From an uncultured Bacilli bacterium (lineage in GTDB: Bacteria > Bacillota_I > Bacilli_A > RF39 > UBA660), in contig CANQIR010000059.1 of assembly GCA_947624095.1 (NCBI GenBank), positions 1 to 6,266 on the forward strand: DNA of 6,266 nucleotides, read 5' to 3'. Positions 5,611 to 6,266 of this stretch are shown one piece after another (position 1 is the stretch's first letter; each line of letters begins with the position of its first letter). A model generated the notes under the pieces. The model saw only the letters and a program-made list of their open reading frames with translations. It did no database searches and was not told the origin of the DNA. The position numbers were made by a program, and so were the translations under genes.

Positions 5611-6266
5611 CTATTTTTTATTTGTCAATTGTTCTTTTTCTTCTATATATTGATAGTTCAATTTATTTTGGCTAATAACAATCGATTCGCCAAGAATTTT
5701 TTCAATTTCATCCCGTGTATTTTTAGCGACTTGGCCGCCTTTATGAGCAACCTCTATATTTTCTTTTAAGCCTTTTGGTTTTGTTTTTTTGGCTAATCTT
5801 TTTGTTACTTCTTCACTTATATCAGTTAATGATACTTCTATACTATCCATATTATCTCTAAGGGACTCTTTTCTAAGGCCTTTATAATTTTTATATTCCT
5901 TGGCAGTCATACCAGACCATGTTTTATATATTTCGTTTGTTAGTATCGCATATTCTTTTGATTCAGTTATTCCACTATCTCTCCATATGTCTGTAAGTCC
6001 TTTTCTATCTTGAAGGCCTTGAATTCTTTTGGTAATTCATTTTTCATCATAGCCTTTCACTCTATATAAATCTATCGCTCTTTGGGCAGCAATTGAGGGA
6101 TCAAAGATTTCGTCAATTCTTTCACTACCTAATTTGGCTAGCCATTTTTTAACTGGCTCCGCACGTCTGCTCGGAATCGATTCAATAATTCTAAACATCC
6201 CTTCTATATCTACAGCATCAGTCATACGATATTTTCCATCCTGGGCTTTAAGTTTCAAACCGTGAC
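5611..6266 (-). pseudogene. BRO/antirepressor-like (DinD-related) protein, C-terminal part, interrupted by an in-frame TGA
   Basis: This reads as one frame from the right edge to the TAG at 5613-5611, broken once by TGA at 6039-6037. The part before the TGA (KLKAQDGKYRMTDAVDIEG, then FRIIESIPSRRAEPVKKWLAKLG and RAIDLYRVKGYDEK) and the part after it (ITKRIQGLQDRKGLTDIWRD, SKEYAILTNEI, TWSGMTAKEYKNYKGL, RKESLRDNM, a GGQVAKNTRDEIE motif) join into the known central and C-terminal region of Bro-N/antirepressor proteins, a group that overlaps the DNA-damage-inducible DinD family. From memory, relatives have Trp at the TGA position (KGY-x-x-x-W-I). The N-terminal BRO-N domain, about 60-70 residues, lies beyond the window. 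A TTG at 6258 is an internal Leu, since the frame is open upstream. Such proteins are found in prophages and as lone chromosomal genes; roles are poorly known. Either the gene is dead, or a shorter C-terminal product from the ATG at 5910 survives, or the TGA is read through. Confidence 0.75.

Noticed and set aside
5611..6258. Two separate genes (73 and 99 codons) at the right end
   Set aside because: Both are in the same frame, the 42 codons between the TGA and the ATG at 5910 continue the family homology, and the upstream start would be a TTG that is an internal leucine; one interrupted gene is simpler.
5611..6266. Prophage region suggested by an antirepressor-like gene
   Set aside because: No integrase, phage structural gene or attachment site is visible here, and such BRO-like genes also occur alone in chromosomes.

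Overview
The window is AT-rich, and every gene I can support lies on the minus strand, so transcription runs from high to low coordinates. Strong AGGAGG-type ribosome binding sites, TATAAT boxes, short hairpin plus U-tract terminators and the gene families point to a low-GC Gram-positive (Bacillota, possibly a gut Bacilli or Clostridia lineage). I cannot name the species. None of the genes that end inside the window stops with TGA.

In transcriptional order: (1) 6266-5611 is the C-terminal part of a BRO/antirepressor-like protein related to the DinD group. It runs off the right edge and is interrupted by one in-frame TGA where relatives carry tryptophan. (2) 5489-3984 is a complete cardiolipin synthase with two HKD motifs, its own extended -10 promoter and a terminator. 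(3) 3887-2021 is a three-gene operon of YtrA-type GntR repressor, ABC ATPase and ABC-2 permease. Both junctions are TAATG overlaps. Its consensus promoter is covered by a clear inverted-repeat operator with a third half-site. (4) 1949-1410 is a single DUF1003 membrane protein with its own promoter and terminator. (5) 1324 to the left edge is a MacB/LolD-type ABC ATPase followed 2 nt later by an FtsX-like permease, of which only the first 216 codons are present. Its promoter has a good -10 but no -35, and a direct repeat with an 11-bp period sits where the -35 would be.

Most of the window concerns the cell envelope: two independent ABC systems, cardiolipin synthesis and a small membrane protein. 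A plausible reading, which is inference, is that the GntR cassette and the FtsX-type system respond to membrane-active compounds and that cardiolipin synthesis adjusts the same membrane. No mobile element, CRISPR array, tRNA or rRNA was recognised, and no gap between genes exceeds about 125 bases. I found no wholly new system. The points most worth checking are the in-frame TGA, the three-half-site operator and the direct-repeat promoter.
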